Source: a virus | IMG/VR virus record: IMGVR_UViG_3300037261_000066 | Coordinates: 1 to 26,488 of that record | Direction: 5' to 3' (one strand) | DNA: 26,488 nt | In this document: positions 1 to 7,337 of the stretch, piece after piece | How positions within the stretch are numbered: the stretch's first letter is position 1 | Layout: every line of letters begins with the position of its first letter | The notes under the pieces: model-generated | What the model was told of the DNA's origin: nothing | Databases searched by the model: none | Seen by the model: the letters and a program-made list of their open reading frames with translations, nothing else | Translations under genes and position numbers: made by a program

Positions 1-160
1 TGTCACTCGTAGTTAAGCTATAGAACATTCGTTAACATGAGTGTTAAGCTGGGTAGGGGGAGCCATACGGCATGGCTGGCTTACAGCTAAGGGAAACATA
101 CCTATACGGAAAAATCACTAAATTAGCCCTTTATGAAACGACTCTATAAATCAACCAAAT
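1..160. other. Gene-free structured stretch upstream of tRNA-His
   Basis: No convincing gene lies here. A 6-bp hairpin pairs AGCCAT (61-66) with ATGGCT (72-77). It is enclosed by GTTAAGC (43-49) pairing with GCTTAC (79-84) with one bulged base. CACTC (4-8) can also pair with GAGTG (39-43). No T-tract follows, so a standard intrinsic terminator is not supported. A TATAAA box sits at 145-150, ten bases before the tRNA, but the hexamer 16 bases upstream of it (TTAGCC) is a poor -35, so a promoter is only possible. A 17-codon ATG frame (37-90) has no SD. The stretch may be the 3' part of a feature starting outside the window. Confidence 0.4.
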
Positions 161-234
161 GTGACGTTAGCTTAACGGTAGAGTCGCTGGCTGTGACCCA
201 GTGTGAATGGGTTCAACTCCCATACGTCACCCCA
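161..234 (+). tRNA. tRNA-His (GTG anticodon), CCA encoded
   Basis: A full cloverleaf can be folded by hand. The acceptor GTGACGT (161-167) pairs with ACGTCAC (224-230), all 7 bp. The D arm has loop AACGGTA, the anticodon stem is GCTGG/CCAGT with loop CTGTGAC (anticodon GTG), and the T arm is ATGGG-TTCAACT-CCCAT. C231 is the discriminator and CCA (232-234) is encoded. C73 is typical of tRNA-His, but the base before position 1 is T, not the G-1 that bacterial tRNA-His genes usually encode. It precedes a small phage gene, so it is probably a phage-borne tRNA within the late region. Confidence 0.9.
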
Positions 235-262
235 ATTGATGTTCTCGGAGGAGATACGCAAT

Positions 263-538
263 ATGATGACAGAAGTGCAGAAGAAGCGATTTGAGGCTTT
301 AAAAGCCCTTGGCCATAGTAAGATGTCTATTTACTACATTAACGACCACGTGCATACGATTCCTCGCTTCAGGATTGATTCTACAAGGGGTTCACGAGTG
401 GCGTGGACAGCCCGTACAACGCTAAGAAAGATGACTGAGACGCGAAACTACCTGGAAAAGACCTATCAAGAGGCCTGTAAGCGTCAAACGCGTCTGGATG
501 CCGTAAAAGCCACCAAGGAACAGCAGGTAACAAACTAA
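263..538 (+). CDS. Small basic hypothetical protein (91 aa)
   Basis: I do not recognise this protein. The start is placed at ATG 263 because GGAGG (248-252) lies 10 bases upstream. A longer in-frame start at 203 would run through the tRNA and is rejected. The 91-aa product is basic and mostly helical in character, with no membrane segment or signal peptide. The middle (about residues 25-55) is rich in H, R and aromatics, and the C-terminal third is a charged helix rich in K, E, T and Q. It is the first gene after tRNA-His and comes two genes before the ice-binding-like gene. A small DNA- or RNA-binding role would fit the charge but is unsupported. Confidence 0.65.
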   Translation: MMTEVQKKRFEALKALGHSKMSIYYINDHVHTIPRFRIDSTRGSRVAWTARTTLRKMTETRNYLEKTYQEACKRQTRLDAVKATKEQQVTN

Positions 539-560
539 ATACGCACTTAGGATGGGTGTT

Positions 561-710
561 ATGACATACGAAAACCTTGTGATTAGTCTCATTTTAGTAG
601 TAGATTTGATTAGTATGTATTGCGCACTTAAATCAGAACAACGCAAATCAAAGACAAGAATGACGCGTAGATTCAATAAGATATTGAAGGCAGCACATCT
701 TAATTTTTAA
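561..710 (+). CDS. Small single-pass membrane protein (49 aa)
   Basis: The frame runs ATG 561 to TAA 708-710 and begins 22 bases after the previous stop, with AGGA (549-552) as a modest SD. The product has one hydrophobic helix at about residues 6-23 (core VISLILVVDLISMYCAL), followed by a strongly basic tail (about residues 27-45) with many K and R. That layout is N-out/C-in by the positive-inside rule. Small holin- or lysis-accessory proteins can look like this, but no lysis gene is visible nearby, so function is unknown. A longer frame on the opposite strand (422-676) covers the same bases, but it lacks an SD and runs against every other gene. Confidence 0.5.
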   Translation: MTYENLVISLILVVDLISMYCALKSEQRKSKTRMTRRFNKILKAAHLNF

Positions 711-719
711 AAATGGCTA

Positions 720-743
720 GAATCAGCACTTATCGGCTGATTC
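720..743 (+). other. Stem-loop before the ice-binding-like gene
   Basis: GAATCAGC (720-727) and GCTGATTC (736-743) form a perfect 8-bp stem with an 8-base loop. No T-run follows, so it is not a standard intrinsic terminator. It ends 17 bases before the SD (GGAG, 761-764) of the next gene and could be an RNA processing or stability structure. Confidence 0.5.
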
Positions 744-773
744 AATCCCTTATGACTCAAGGAGATTAAAACA

Positions 774-1940
774 ATGGCATTACAAATGGTATTACAGAAA
801 GCAATCGGTAGTTCAGACACCACCGCATTGTTAGTTGGACCCTCTCTGTTCCCTGGAACGGGTGGGCTTATTCAGATTGATTCTGAGAATATCTCATATG
901 TGATGTCTTCAGACAATCAGCTTTATGACTTAGTACGCGGTATGAATGGCACCACACCGGCAGCTCATTTGGTAGGGGCCGTTATTACTCTTCTGGAAGC
1001 TTATCCGTTTGATCCTGAACAGCCAGCCCGTGTTGAGACAAATGCTGTCTCTCATGCGTATCTTCCCCCTAGCGTCAGCATCACCGTCCCCACCCCAGTG
1101 CTCCCTCAGATTGATGTGGATCAGTTCAACGTTATTAACGTTAATGCTTCTAGTTCTTCAAATGCTACGTTAGGACGAGCTTCTTCCTTCGGTGTGTTGG
1201 GTGATACGGCGGTAACGAATACTGGATCTACGGTTATTCAGGGCGACCTGGGTATCTCCCCTGGAACGTCTATTACTGGCTTCCCTCCGGGCACCTACAC
1301 TGGGGCTCTGCATCAAACTGATACAGCTGCTGCCAATGCTCACACAGATGCTACAGCTGCGGCTACGGCGCTGGATGCTGTGACGCCTGTCATTGACATC
1401 AGCTCTACGGACTTAGGTGGTGATACCGTAGTGCCTGGACATTATGATGCTTCTTCATCGGGAACATGGTCTGCTGGAGATCTCACATTAAATGGAGCTG
1501 GGACGTATATTTTTACGTTTGATACTTCATTGACAATGCCCGCTAGTGCTAATGTCGTTCTTACTAATGGCGCTACGGCAGATAAGGTGTATTTCATCAC
1601 TGGAACGACCTTTACGTTTGGAGCGAACTGCACTGTGAATGGCACTATCCTCGCTGGCACTTCGATTACCTTCGCAGCGAATAGCGTTCTGAATGGACGT
1701 GCATTGACATACGGTCCGTCCGGAACGACAGTGACATTCCCTAGCGCCGGTACCGTCATTGTGCCTCCTAGCCAAACGTGGACACTTCCTGCTCCTACGC
1801 TTAATCTAGTGGGGCATGTCTTGCATGTGACAGCCAGTGGTACAGCCACCCAATTAGTTAATGGGGTCAGTATCACTCCCGGTCATGGACAGATGTTTGT
1901 GTGGGATGTCCTCGCACAAGCTTGGGCTGTTGTTGCGTAA
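774..1940 (+). CDS. Predicted virion protein with DUF3494 ice-binding-like domain
   Basis: The 388-aa protein has three parts. Residues 1-95 resemble an N-terminal module seen in phage fibre proteins (IDSENISYV, then RGMNGTTPAAH and a hydrophobic end); the same pattern occurs at the start of the 697-aa fibre protein at 18049. Residues about 131-322 match the ice-binding DUF3494 fold: FGVLGDTAVTNTG, GDLGISPGTSITGFPPGT, the Ala-rich helix (about 183-200), DLGGDTVVPGHY, then short T/N-rich beta-helix turns ending VNGTILAGTSITF and LNGRAL. Residues 323-388 form a beta-rich tail. Bacterial relatives usually carry a signal peptide; none is present, which fits incorporation into the particle. GGAG (761-764) lies nine bases before ATG 774. 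The family is known for ice binding but also has members without shown activity, so ice binding itself is inference. Confidence 0.85.
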   Translation: MALQMVLQKAIGSSDTTALLVGPSLFPGTGGLIQIDSENISYVMSSDNQLYDLVRGMNGTTPAAHLVGAVITLLEAYPFDPEQPARVETNAVSHAYLPPSVSITVPTPVLPQIDVDQFNVINVNASSSSNATLGRASSFGVLGDTAVTNTGSTVIQGDLGISPGTSITGFPPGTYTGALHQTDTAAANAHTDATAAATALDAVTPVIDISSTDLGGDTVVPGHYDASSSGTWSAGDLTLNGAGTYIFTFDTSLTMPASANVVLTNGATADKVYFITGTTFTFGANCTVNGTILAGTSITFAANSVLNGRALTYGPSGTTVTFPSAGTVIVPPSQTWTLPAPTLNLVGHVLHVTASGTATQLVNGVSITPGHGQMFVWDVLAQAWAVVA

Positions 1941-1955
1941 AAATTCTCATCAAGT

Positions 1956-1990
1956 CCTAGGCTCTGTTCTGCGTAGCGGAACATCCTAGG
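1956..1990 (+). other. Two-part RNA hairpin, copy A (CTC/T internal loop)
   Basis: Outer stem CCTAGG (1956-1961) pairs with CCTAGG (1985-1990). CTC (1962-1964) faces a single T (1984). The inner stem TGTTC (1965-1969) pairs with GAACA (1979-1983) around a 9-base loop. CACAATTT follows directly. The same layout with different stem bases recurs after the MCP gene (9238-9266). There is no long T-run, so an RNA processing, stability or regulatory element is as likely as a terminator. The SD of the next gene begins 9 bases beyond the hairpin. Confidence 0.6.
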
Positions 1991-2011
1991 CACAATTTAA
2001 AGGAGAATTAA

Positions 2012-2263
2012 ATGTGGCCCTCCAAGCCTAAAGCACAGCTGACTACCGTTGAACAGCAAATCTCAGCTATTAAAATGGCTGAGCTAGAGATGCGTATTGC
2101 TGGACTGGAACAAGCGATTATTGAGCTGTGCTATGCCATAAAAGACCATGTAGAGAGAATTGATCATAACACCAGAGCATTAGATGAGAAGATTAATCAA
2201 CTCTATGCAATGACTATATCAGCTCCAAAGAATATGCTTGGGGAGAACAAGGAGCCAAACTAA
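2012..2263 (+). CDS. Coiled-coil protein upstream of terminase (83 aa)
   Basis: An AAGGAGAA SD (2000-2007) precedes ATG 2012. About residues 10-68 form a long amphipathic helix with heptad-like spacing of I, L, V and M, predicting a coiled coil. The ends are short and polar, and there is no membrane segment. The stop codon directly abuts the ATG of the large terminase, so the two are probably translationally coupled. The position and coiled coil recall a small terminase subunit, but at 83 aa it is shorter than usual and I see no clear helix-turn-helix, so that assignment is only a possibility. Confidence 0.75.
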   Translation: MWPSKPKAQLTTVEQQISAIKMAELEMRIAGLEQAIIELCYAIKDHVERIDHNTRALDEKINQLYAMTISAPKNMLGENKEPN

Positions 2264-3619
2264 ATGGCAGAGGGGGCGGAGCAGAGACAAACCGTCTTCA
2301 CCCCTCACGAGCTACAACAGAAGGTGCTCGATTCAGAAGCAGAACAACTTTTATTAGTGGCTGGGCATAGATCAGGAAAGACTTCTGTTGGTGCTATCTG
2401 GCTTATTCGTGAGATAGCCAATGACATGAAGGCTGGTATCAAAGCTGACTACTTAGTGCTAGGTCCTACATATCGTATTCTAAATCAATCCACGCTACGT
2501 ACCCTCTTCGGATACTGGCCTCGTGGAATGGGTGAATATAAGAAGCAGGATAGCATTATTCAGTTGGCTAATGGCGGAGTAGTGTGGATACGCTCTGCGG
2601 ACAAGCCGGATGCCGTCGAGGGCCTCACGGCCCGCCGTGCTTGGATGGATGAGGCTGCACTTTGCAATGAAACCACATATGACAAGGTATGTCAGCGCTT
2701 AGTACAGAAGGCTGGTGAGCCGAAGGGTCGTCTCTTAATGACCACGACGCCGTACGGTAGTCCCGCGTCGTGGATGAACATTCGCTTGATAGAGCAGCGA
2801 AAGTTCTTGCCATGGCTGTTCTACATCAATTTCTCAATGGCCGACAATCCTTACATTGATAAGGCTGTGTATGACCGCGCTAAAGCCACGATGAACGAAA
2901 GCATATTTCAAAGAGACTTTGAAGGGCGCTTTGTTCAAATCGAAGGTTTGATTTACCCTGAGTTCAACCGTCACGATCATGTTTGTGATGCTTTTGAAAT
3001 ACCTTCACATTGGCCAAGATGGGCTGGATTGGATTATGGTTGGTCAGACCCCACTTCAATTCTAGGGATCACATTTGACCCTGAGAGCAAAAAATTCTAT
3101 CTATTTACTCAGTTCTATAAGAACCGTCAGCTCTCTGAAGTAATAGGTAAATACATTAGCCACAATAATTTTACCTACACCCTTTGGGACCCAGCAGCTG
3201 TCGCCGTTATGAACGAAACAAGATCTGTGTGTAAGCTTCGTTTTGAGCAAGCTGACAACTCTGTAGACGTAGGTATACAACGCGTAACAAAGTTGTTGAA
3301 AGAAAACCGTCTTGTGTTCTTCGATAGTTGTGAAGACGCCATTCGTGAAATGGAGGGATATTGTTATGCGCCTGGGTCTACTAAACCTGCTCATGATAAT
3401 AGTCACAGCCCTGACTCTATACGGTACGGTTTTTCTAAAAACTTGGCAGGTATCTATGACCTCATTCGGGTGGGTGGTGTATCAAGAAAAAGAACGGGTA
3501 ACACAGACTTTGATCCCTTAGACCTATACAAGAAGCCAAAATCAAAACGTAACAAAAAATTCTATACGAACGACCTACTTCCATACGAGTCGTTCACAGA
3601 CATCTCAGGAGATGATTAA
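2264..3619 (+). CDS. terL: Terminase large subunit (ATPase and nuclease)
   Basis: This is the DNA-packaging motor, which pumps DNA through the portal and cuts it. The ATPase half shows a Walker A motif AGHRSGKT (residues 33-40), a Walker B-type ARRAWMDEA with D129-E130, and a coupling motif LLMTTTPYG (157-165). The RNase H-like nuclease half shows acidic positions at D257 (WAGLDYGWSD), D309 (TLWDP) and D378/D384 (HDNSHSPDSIRYG), the expected metal-binding set. Its 451 aa is normal for the family, and all key residues are present, so it looks functional. AAGGAG (2249-2254) serves as SD. The gene overlaps the portal gene by one base (TAATG), the usual terminase-portal order. Confidence 0.96.
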   Translation: MAEGAEQRQTVFTPHELQQKVLDSEAEQLLLVAGHRSGKTSVGAIWLIREIANDMKAGIKADYLVLGPTYRILNQSTLRTLFGYWPRGMGEYKKQDSIIQLANGGVVWIRSADKPDAVEGLTARRAWMDEAALCNETTYDKVCQRLVQKAGEPKGRLLMTTTPYGSPASWMNIRLIEQRKFLPWLFYINFSMADNPYIDKAVYDRAKATMNESIFQRDFEGRFVQIEGLIYPEFNRHDHVCDAFEIPSHWPRWAGLDYGWSDPTSILGITFDPESKKFYLFTQFYKNRQLSEVIGKYISHNNFTYTLWDPAAVAVMNETRSVCKLRFEQADNSVDVGIQRVTKLLKENRLVFFDSCEDAIREMEGYCYAPGSTKPAHDNSHSPDSIRYGFSKNLAGIYDLIRVGGVSRKRTGNTDFDPLDLYKKPKSKRNKKFYTNDLLPYESFTDISGDD

Positions 3620-5736
3620 TGGATTTGTCCGAAGATAAAGATCAAATGCAATTGCTCGAAGACACCGAGGGGTCAGAGCAGATCGATCAAATGCAGGATG
3701 ACAGCCCTATTCAGATATTGACACCTGAAGGGAAGGTTAATCCTGATGGAGACAGTTCTAGCGGCTATAGCTTGGGAATGCAGAAAGAGATTGTATCTCA
3801 GCTCATGGGTGAGCTTACTATCCGTGAGAACTGGCGTAAGGCTTACGAAATTCTCTGGTGGCAGATATACGTTGCTTACATGAATGGCAACGTGACAACG
3901 AGAACGCCTACGCGCAGCAAAGTCTTTATCCCTTTGATATTCCAGATTATTGAAGTGGCTACGCCGAAGCTCATCAGCTTCACGAATAGCAATGAGAATA
4001 TGTTTGATGTTGTGCCTAATGATATCAATGAAGAAGATGTAGCCAAGAATATTGAACGACTACTCTCTGACCAGTTTGATAAGAATGAATTCCAGGATAA
4101 ATACGAAACCTTTTTGAAGCAATTGCTGTTGTATGGTACTTCCTACTTCTGGGTGGATTGGGAAGTGGAATGGCAATGGCGCGTTAGCCGTGTTCCCAAG
4201 ACGATGCAGTATGTCGATGACCAGGGGATTAACCAAACCAAGACCACCTACGTAACAACCAAGCGTTATGAGATTGCCGGACGTCGCCCTAAGTTGAGTG
4301 TACTCGATGTTCTGGATGTCTATCCTCAGCAGGATAAAGCTGATGTATGTGACAACCAGTATGTTTTCATCCGTAAGTTCATGGACCGGAAGGAGTTCTC
4401 CCGTATTTGTGACTCTCCTCAGCCATACTTCGGCAACAAGGATATGGCTCTTGCTACTGGCACTTCCATGAAATATCAGGAAACGCGCCAATGGAGAAAG
4501 ACAGCCCGTGGTGAAATTTCTACAACGCAGTCTAAAGATATTGAGTTATTCGAAGTGTGGGGTCATTGGGACTTGGATGGTGATGGTCGTGAAGAACCTT
4601 GTCAAATTGTTATTGCGAATAGGCAGATTGTGGTTCGGGCCGTACCTAATCCTTTTGATCATCAAGAAGTTCCATTAGTCAAGGTTAACTTCTGCAAAGT
4701 GCCTTTGGAATGGTACGGCATTGGGCTCGTTGAGCCGGTGCTCTCCCTACAGAATGAAACGAATTTAGTACGCAGACAGCGCCTTGATAATGTGAATCTT
4801 TTAATAAATCAGATGTACAAAGTGCTCGCTACAGATACCAGTGTAGATATTGACAAGCTGACAGCCACGCCCAGCGGCGTTGTCTTAGTAGACGCCATGG
4901 AAAACGTTCAAGGACTGGAACGTAAAGATGTCACTTCCTCCGCCTACCAAGATGCCCAGATGATTCAGCAGGATATGTTTAATGCCACCGTCCCTGCTTC
5001 CCTCACAGGGAATATTGACGACATGCAAGCTAATAAAGGGGCTGTCGGTGTTGGTGTTGCTAAGGTCGCCGTAAGTCAGGCTTTGGAAAAGTTCGCTACG
5101 GCTGCTAAAGCCATTGAAACAAAAGGCATCAAGAAGGTGTTACAACTCTTCTACATGCTTGACTTGCAATACCTCACCAACTCAGCAGTGATACGTGCCT
5201 TCTACGGCCACATCTTCCCGGAGCCGGATATTGTATCTCCGGCCATGATACGTACCGCAGCGGGTATCAATTTCAAGATGACGGTGCTTAGTGAGATGGT
5301 CAATAGGGATCAGAAGGTGAATCAGATGTCCACTTTCTTCACATTGGCTCAACAGCAGCTCGATCCAAACTCCATTGATACCATATTGAAGCAGATATGG
5401 GAGTTAATGGGGTTTGATTCTAAGGATATTCGTGCAGCTGGCTTGAATGCTCAACCAGCAGCAGGAGCAGGTGCAACACCCCCTCCCGGTCCAGGTGGGG
5501 CTGCACCCGGTGTATTACCAGCACCTCCGGCTGGGGTACCTCCTCCGGGAGCGCCACCAGCGGCTACAGCAGCGGCAGGTAAGGCCATTCTCGCCCAGCA
5601 TCTAGCGGGTGGTAATGGTGGAAGTCCTACAGCTCCTGCCGCTAACAGTATTGTTCCACAGATGACAAGTCCAGTTGGTCATACGAACCTTCCTGGCGGT
5701 CCTACAATGCCAGGTGGCCTAGTGGGGGTGCATTAA
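3619..5736 (+). CDS. Portal (head-tail connector) protein
   Basis: The portal is the dodecameric ring at one capsid vertex through which DNA enters and leaves. This 705-aa protein directly follows the large terminase and contains a portal-type stretch around residues 360-400: VPLEWYGIGLVEPVLSLQN, then NLVRRQRLDNVNLLINQMY. The N-terminal 50 residues are acidic and Gln-rich. A helical region follows the core, and the last 90 residues are rich in Pro, Gly and Ala, probably a flexible tail facing the head interior. It overlaps the terminase by one base, with AGGAGAT just upstream. It is long for a portal, consistent with podovirus-like portals that carry C-terminal extensions. The closest portal subfamily is not determined. 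Confidence 0.9.
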   Translation: MDLSEDKDQMQLLEDTEGSEQIDQMQDDSPIQILTPEGKVNPDGDSSSGYSLGMQKEIVSQLMGELTIRENWRKAYEILWWQIYVAYMNGNVTTRTPTRSKVFIPLIFQIIEVATPKLISFTNSNENMFDVVPNDINEEDVAKNIERLLSDQFDKNEFQDKYETFLKQLLLYGTSYFWVDWEVEWQWRVSRVPKTMQYVDDQGINQTKTTYVTTKRYEIAGRRPKLSVLDVLDVYPQQDKADVCDNQYVFIRKFMDRKEFSRICDSPQPYFGNKDMALATGTSMKYQETRQWRKTARGEISTTQSKDIELFEVWGHWDLDGDGREEPCQIVIANRQIVVRAVPNPFDHQEVPLVKVNFCKVPLEWYGIGLVEPVLSLQNETNLVRRQRLDNVNLLINQMYKVLATDTSVDIDKLTATPSGVVLVDAMENVQGLERKDVTSSAYQDAQMIQQDMFNATVPASLTGNIDDMQANKGAVGVGVAKVAVSQALEKFATAAKAIETKGIKKVLQLFYMLDLQYLTNSAVIRAFYGHIFPEPDIVSPAMIRTAAGINFKMTVLSEMVNRDQKVNQMSTFFTLAQQQLDPNSIDTILKQIWELMGFDSKDIRAAGLNAQPAAGAGATPPPGPGGAAPGVLPAPPAGVPPPGAPPAATAAAGKAILAQHLAGGNGGSPTAPAANSIVPQMTSPVGHTNLPGGPTMPGGLVGVH

Positions 5737-5737
5737 G

Positions 5738-5902
5738 ATGCCTTTTGTTAGCCAGAAGCAACGTGCCTTCATGTATTCCCAACATCCTGACATTGCTAAA
5801 GAATTCGAGGCAGCTACACCTAAAGGTAAGAAGTTACCAAAGTATAAAGCTAGTAAGAAGAAAGCAGCGCATGAGGGTATTGTTAAAGGTCTTACAGATT
5901 AA
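5738..5902 (+). CDS. Small basic phage protein of the 'MPFVSQKQR' type (54 aa)
   Basis: The frame runs ATG 5738 to TAA 5900-5902, starting one base after the portal stop. The 54-aa product begins MPFVSQKQRAFMYSQHPDIA and continues to ETPKGKKLP-like sequence (here ATPKGKKLPKY), then a Lys-rich tail. From general knowledge, small proteins beginning MPxxSKAQRxxxxAxxPxxA and carrying TPKGKKLP are widespread in phage head-gene regions; their function is unknown. Its place between portal and scaffold suggests a role in head assembly. A longer frame on the same bases (5745-5954) gives an unlikely Leu/Arg-rich product and is a shadow. Confidence 0.85.
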   Translation: MPFVSQKQRAFMYSQHPDIAKEFEAATPKGKKLPKYKASKKKAAHEGIVKGLTD

Positions 5903-5911
5903 ACGAATAAG

Positions 5912-5927
5912 GCGCATGAGGATGCGC
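5912..5927 (+). other. Short hairpin just before a ribosome binding site
   Basis: GCGCAT (5912-5917) pairs perfectly with ATGCGC (5922-5927) around a GAGG tetraloop. The SD GGAGG (5931-5935) starts four bases later. The hairpin may set ribosome access to the 119-aa gene or mark an RNA end; no T-run is present. Confidence 0.45.
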
Positions 5928-5940
5928 TTCGGAGGACTCA

Positions 5941-6300
5941 ATGGATTTCGCTGAAATGGCCAAGGACGAGTTTAACACTGAAGAGGAAACTAAAACTTTA
6001 CTGCAATTAGACAGCTTTGAACGTCAGGCCCATGCAGGGGCATTGTTTGAGGACTTAAAACGCCATCCTGCTTGGAAAGCTGTGGAAATATATATTGACA
6101 ATTTTATTAAAGAGGCTAACAACAATATTTTCAATGACCCAGATGGTGATCATCGTAAGTTGATATTTCAAGTGCAAGGAGTTGTTAAACTCCGTAACTG
6201 GATCAACGCTCAGAGCTTGGCAGGACAAATAGCAGCTAAAGGTATTGCTGAACATTACAAAGCCATCAGTGATGAGAAAAAAGCTTTAGGACTAGAGTGA
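5941..6300 (+). CDS. Hypothetical head-region protein (119 aa)
   Basis: A strong GGAGG SD (5931-5935) lies five bases before ATG 5941. The product is acidic and mostly helical, with a conserved-looking centre around residues 38-60 (ALFEDLKRHPAWKAVEIYI) and a second helix around 78-95 (LIFQVQGVVKLRNWINAQ). There is no signal peptide, membrane helix or Cys cluster. It sits between the portal and scaffold genes, where small assembly or scaffold-partner proteins are common. I do not recognise a specific family. It ends 50 bases before the scaffold start, and that gap holds only the scaffold SD and a weak CCC/GGG hairpin. Confidence 0.8.
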   Translation: MDFAEMAKDEFNTEEETKTLLQLDSFERQAHAGALFEDLKRHPAWKAVEIYIDNFIKEANNNIFNDPDGDHRKLIFQVQGVVKLRNWINAQSLAGQIAAKGIAEHYKAISDEKKALGLE

Positions 6301-6350
6301 GGAGAAGAATCCCTCGCCCCGTAACTGGGACAACGACCAAGGAGACTTAA

Positions 6351-7328
6351 ATGGAAACGAATCATAGCAGCGAATCAAATGTGAGTAACGCAGGTATCAG
6401 TGCTAGGGCCGAAGCTCTTGAGAAACTGGAAGAAGCAAAAGCGACAGCACCTGAGAAGAAGATAGAAGAAAAAGATCCTGAAGCTGATACTTCCAAAGCT
6501 GACACAGGCAAAGCAGCGGCTGAGAAAGTTGAAGCAGATAAGAAAGCCCCCGAAGCTGTGGCCAAGAAGCCAGCCAAGGACAAGAAAGACGCTAATGATC
6601 CTGATGAGATGCGAAAGTGGAACACACGCGCTGCACAAGAGAATAGTAAGCTTAAAAAAGAAATGGAGCTTATTAAAGAAGCTCAGGAAAAGACTTATAA
6701 ACTTCTAGCGAGTCTGTCTAAGAAGCCGGTGGATTACAAAGAGCTTGCTAAGAATCCAGAGAATCTAGAAAAGTTTATTGAAAGTGAACGTCAAGCGCTT
6801 ACATCAGAGTATCAAGAACAGCTGAATCAATTAACGTCACAAGCTAAAGAGAAAGATACTATCGTTGAACGTATGCGGCGTGAACAAGATACGGTCAATT
6901 ATCCAGATTGGAAACGACTTTATCCCGCGATTATTAAGATTGCTGTAGGCCCTACAGGGCAGGGTGATCCCAGAGTGGACTTCACAAAACCAGCCAGTGA
7001 AGTGCTTGATCATCTCTATTCTATTGCATTGCAAGAGAATCCTGAAGCAGCGGCCCCTGTAGTTACAGAAAAAACCTTTACAGAAGCTGAAATGAAAGCG
7101 ATGGTAAGCGACATGGTAAGCAAAGAACGTGAATCTATTACGGCTGCGGCTAGAGATAACGCTGCTAAAGAAGCACAGGATGCTCTTAGACGTGAAGCAG
7201 CTGGCAGTACGGTGGCTAGTGCCGGTAAAGGAGCTAGTCGTGTCCCAACTGATCATCTCTCAGCCTTCAAGAAGATGAGCCTTGGGGAACAACGAGATTG
7301 GCTAATTGCCCAACGGGCGGATCAGTAA
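6351..7328 (+). CDS. Head scaffolding protein
   Basis: The 325-aa protein has the low-complexity, charged layout typical of phage scaffolds. Residues 1-85 are rich in A, E and K and probably disordered. About 85-180 form long charged helices and coiled coil (RKWNTRAAQENSKLKKEMEL onward). A globular segment around 185-235 includes YPDWKRLYPAIIKIAVGP. A last helical, basic segment ends at about 325 (LSAFKKMSLGEQRDWL). Scaffolds line the inside of the procapsid, contact the MCP through a basic C-terminus and leave before packaging. Its place before the MCP gene is the classical one. AAGGAGA (6339-6345) is the SD. The assignment rests on composition and context rather than a signature motif. Confidence 0.88.
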   Translation: METNHSSESNVSNAGISARAEALEKLEEAKATAPEKKIEEKDPEADTSKADTGKAAAEKVEADKKAPEAVAKKPAKDKKDANDPDEMRKWNTRAAQENSKLKKEMELIKEAQEKTYKLLASLSKKPVDYKELAKNPENLEKFIESERQALTSEYQEQLNQLTSQAKEKDTIVERMRREQDTVNYPDWKRLYPAIIKIAVGPTGQGDPRVDFTKPASEVLDHLYSIALQENPEAAAPVVTEKTFTEAEMKAMVSDMVSKERESITAAARDNAAKEAQDALRREAAGSTVASAGKGASRVPTDHLSAFKKMSLGEQRDWLIAQRADQ

Positions 7329-7337
7329 GAATAATTT

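Noticed and set aside
37-90. 17-codon ATG frame
   Set aside because: No SD and no supporting context; the bases fold into a hairpin.
124-150. Promoter before tRNA-His
   Set aside because: TATAAA is good, but TTAGCC at 16-base spacing is a weak -35, so it is not listed as a supported feature.
203-262. Upstream start of the 91-aa gene
   Set aside because: It runs through the T arm and acceptor of tRNA-His, and ATG 263 has a strong SD.
713-769. 18-codon frame before the ice-binding-like gene
   Set aside because: No SD, very short, and it coincides with the 720-743 hairpin and the SD of the next gene.
5745-5954. 69-aa Leu/Arg-rich frame
   Set aside because: It is a shadow of the 54-aa protein at 5738, which has the recognisable phage pattern and directly follows the portal.
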